Positions 25,017 through 26,672 of a stretch of 26,672 nt of DNA are shown here, one piece after another. The position numbers were made by a program, and so were the translations under genes. The notes under the pieces are model-generated. The model worked only from the letters and a program-made list of their open reading frames with translations, did no database searches and was not told the DNA's origin. Every line of letters starts with the position of its first letter. Within the stretch, counting starts at the first letter, position 1. This DNA comes from JAJRRH01 sp047638815 (lineage in GTDB: Bacteria; Bacteroidota; Bacteroidia; Flavobacteriales_D; JABDKJ01): the NCBI GenBank assembly GCA_047638815.1, contig JBLIMR010000038.1, forward strand, positions 1-26,672. Reading direction: 5' to 3'.

Positions 25017-25580
25017 TTAAGAGAATATAATTGGTAAAAGAAAGTGGGTCATTACAAGCCCACCAATAAAAAATCCAACAACCGCTATCAAAGATGGCAA
25101 CTGTAATTCACTTAAACCTGATATGGCATGACCAGAAGTACATCCTCCAGCATATCGGGTTCCAAAGCCAACTAAAAACCCTCCTCCCAAAAGGATCAAT
25201 AAACCTGATAATGAATCAAGTTTTTCTAGACCAAATATCTCTTGAGGTAACATCCCGGCTCCTACGTTTTGGAATCCAAGTTCATTTAACTTCCCTATGG
25301 TCTGGGGATTAATGATCACCTCTCCTCCTCCACTTAAAAATTGTGAAGCAATAAATCCTCCTATAACAGCGCCTACAAGAAAGACGAGATTCCATTTTTT
25401 AGTTTTCCAATCTGTTTTGAAGAAATCAGCCGCTCGACCAGCTCCAGCCATCGTACAAATGGTCCCTAGGTTTGATGAAAATCCAAACGACTTATTATAG
25501 TACTTTAAAATAAGCATAACCAGCGCTATAAGTGGGCCAACAACGTACCATGGCCACGGTTGATTTAAATATTCGAGCAT
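25017..25580 (-). CDS. YeeE/YedE family sulfur transporter, first half
   Basis: 187 residues with about five membrane segments. FSSNLGTICTMAGAGRAADFF (Cys42) and GGGFLVGFGTRYAGGCTSGHAISGLSEL (Cys147) are the two hallmark segments of YeeE/YedE transporters. Together with Cys99 of the downstream partner the pair keeps three conserved cysteines, matching the three used by TsuA-type thiosulfate uptake proteins. It opens the minus-strand sulfur block and has a -7-like octamer about 60 bases upstream. Split pairs of this kind accompany persulfide dioxygenase genes in the BigR-type operons of Proteobacteria, which supports the same role here. Confidence 0.92.
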   Translation of the reverse strand: MLEYLNQPWPWYVVGPLIALVMLILKYYNKSFGFSSNLGTICTMAGAGRAADFFKTDWKTKKWNLVFLVGAVIGGFIASQFLSGGGEVIINPQTIGKLNELGFQNVGAGMLPQEIFGLEKLDSLSGLLILLGGGFLVGFGTRYAGGCTSGHAISGLSELQLPSLIAVVGFFIGGLVMTHFLLPIIFS

Positions 25581-25889
25581 TTTCTTCTATGTCTTTATTA
25601 TTCTCCAAGCTTTGAGCAATACTCAAAACAACAAGTTCAAATCTAAGAAATAAAAAAAACAGAAGGACATTACTTCCTCAGTTGATTAACATCGGATAGA
25701 CTATAAGTAGTGTTATCAGCACTCAGGTATTTGACATCAGTTCACCGCTCGCTTGTCATTAAACATTTGTATTATTCCAAAGACTTAGTCTTAAATTATT
25801 GAAGTGTCATTGAATGCTCATTAATAGGTGATTAGGCACCTCAACTAACCTAATTGTTTAAGGTTATGACTCCTTTGTTTTTAGCTTGA
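25581..25889. other. Intergenic region upstream of the sulfur block
   Basis: 309 bases between the outer-membrane protein gene and the YeeE/YedE pair. Apart from the -7-like octamer at 25638-25645 I see nothing definite: no RNA gene, no terminator for the outer-membrane protein gene and no clear operator. Confidence 0.55.
25638..25645 (-). promoter_or_regulatory. Candidate -7 promoter element of the sulfur block
   Basis: Minus-strand TAGATTTG fits TAnnTTTG exactly and lies about 58 bases upstream of the first transporter ATG. The -33 zone is T-rich without a clear TTG. Pattern match only. Confidence 0.35.
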
Positions 25890-26672
25890 TTAAAAAGAAT
25901 ACATAATGCCCATCTGAGTGCCAAAAAGGATCGTATTGTTTTTTAAGCCATGGAAATTTGACACCCCATGTTGCTGCAAACGAATGCTAGGATTGAACCT
26001 AATCTTAAAATTATCATTTAAAGACTTTTCAATATAGGCATGCGCATGATAGCTTAAAAAGGACTTACCATATAGTTGATTAGAAGAACCAATACCGTCA
26101 TATCCAGTAATTGCATCTTCCTGATTGATCAATTTTCCGCTTTGAGATTTAACCATATTGAATCTCATTCCCACTCCAAAGCCATAATTAAATTTTTGAG
26201 CATTGAATCTCTTAGAGATATCGATTGGAATAGAGATGTATTTCAGTGAATTATTATGTCTTACCCTTCTTGTCTCAATACTTTCTGCAAATTGTTCTTC
26301 GTATACATAGCTGGTATCCCCAGATTGTGGGTCTACTTCTATTTCCACGACCTGAGATCCTAAGCTCTCCAAGATCAATCTTTCTCGTATCAAGTTGAAT
26401 TGACTTTTCAAAACATTGTATTCGACACCTGCTCCAATTATAATGTCCTTTTTCAGCTTGTAATATAGCATCAAGGTATTTGTGTTTCCATATAGTCGCT
26501 TATGAGATTTTCTCAACTCACTCAACGAAACTCCCGTATCATCATTATTGTATTGATTCGTAAACGCGTTTACACCTGAGAAAAAACCTATCTCAATTGG
26601 CAGAGGTTTATTGACAACAAAATAACCCCCATCTTTTATGACCCGCTTCTGATCATTAAAGCTTCTTCCTCT
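25890..26672 (-). CDS. Outer-membrane beta-barrel protein, C-terminal part (start outside window)
   Basis: The frame is open to the window edge, so the visible 260 residues are the C-terminal part. A TTG at 26525 could be mistaken for the start, but coding sequence clearly continues upstream (KPLPIEIGFFSGVNAFTNQY). Alternating hydrophobic/polar strands occur throughout: LYGNTNTLMLYYKLKKDIIIGAGVEY, LKYISIPIDISKRF, FNYGFGVGMRFNMV, SYHAHAYIEKSLNDNFKIRFNPSIRL. The last strand, ILFGTQMGIMYSF, ends in Phe as outer-membrane barrels do. It is therefore a small beta-barrel of the kind often named outer-membrane beta-barrel (PorT-like) protein in Bacteroidota. Function is unknown. Upstream genes that could help, such as a sigma/anti-sigma pair, are not visible. 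Confidence 0.78.
   Translation of the reverse strand, partial: RGRSFNDQKRVIKDGGYFVVNKPLPIEIGFFSGVNAFTNQYNNDDTGVSLSELRKSHKRLYGNTNTLMLYYKLKKDIIIGAGVEYNVLKSQFNLIRERLILESLGSQVVEIEVDPQSGDTSYVYEEQFAESIETRRVRHNNSLKYISIPIDISKRFNAQKFNYGFGVGMRFNMVKSQSGKLINQEDAITGYDGIGSSNQLYGKSFLSYHAHAYIEKSLNDNFKIRFNPSIRLQQHGVSNFHGLKNNTILFGTQMGIMYSF

Noticed and set aside
18130..25580. A classical cst or sox operon
   Set aside because: No CstR, TauE, CstA, SQR or SoxXYZAB proteins are present; only the CstB-like and YeeE/YedE parts match, so a looser description is used.
26523..26525. TTG as start codon of the outer-membrane protein
   Set aside because: The same frame stays open to the window edge and continues with barrel-like sequence, so the true start lies outside.

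Overview
This AT-rich window (roughly 35-40% GC by eye) looks like chromosomal DNA from a Bacteroidota member, probably a marine Cytophagales/Flammeovirgaceae-type bacterium. The signs are a long TonB-dependent receptor with an N-terminal carboxypeptidase-regulatory-like domain, thrombospondin-3-like and cadherin-like surface protein remnants, a DUF6503 lipoprotein, near absence of Shine-Dalgarno sequences, and several upstream octamers fitting the Bacteroidota -7 element TAnnTTTG. The species cannot be fixed from this sequence alone. No rRNA, tRNA, CRISPR array, transposase or phage gene was seen.

Layout. 1-235: 3' end of msrB. 236-683: gene-free, with a possible dispersed repeat bounded by short inverted ends and a CATTA-rich degenerate repeat. 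684-3639 (+): an ABC-F ATPase and a sugar-nucleotidyltransferase-like protein. 3712-6091 (-): a frameshifted remnant of a large secreted protein, an Ig-like lipoprotein, and a short secreted Asp-rich protein homologous to the remnant and ending at the same motif. 6408-11864 (+): a secreted lysyl-endopeptidase-like protease with a dockerin-like tail, then a solitary TonB-dependent receptor; each is followed by a clear intrinsic terminator. 11916-17096 (-): aminotransferase, a divergent kinase-like protein, patatin phospholipase, DHFR-family reductase, and a secreted NUC1-type nuclease with an apparent OB-fold tail. 17515-18126 (+): a SAM methyltransferase.

18130-25580 (-) is the most coherent block and is centred on sulfur. 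In transcription order it encodes a two-part YeeE/YedE (thiosulfate-type) transporter, a SulP/STAS anion transporter followed 2 bp later by a DUF202 protein, a flavin amine oxidase, a DUF6503 lipoprotein, a CstB-like persulfide dioxygenase fused to an inactive and an active rhodanese, a single-domain rhodanese, and a DUF1348 (NTF2-fold) protein. The inferred theme is import of reduced sulfur or anions and handling of persulfide/thiosulfate. No CstR/BigR regulator and no sulfide:quinone oxidoreductase lies in the window. 25890-26672 (-) is the C-terminal part of an outer-membrane beta-barrel protein running off the edge.

Nothing here is a clear new defence or mobile system. The best leads are the divergent kinase-like protein (13266-14318), the nuclease-OB fusion with a palindrome near its promoter, the protease with a dockerin-like tail, the paired truncated surface proteins, and the membership of the sulfur block.
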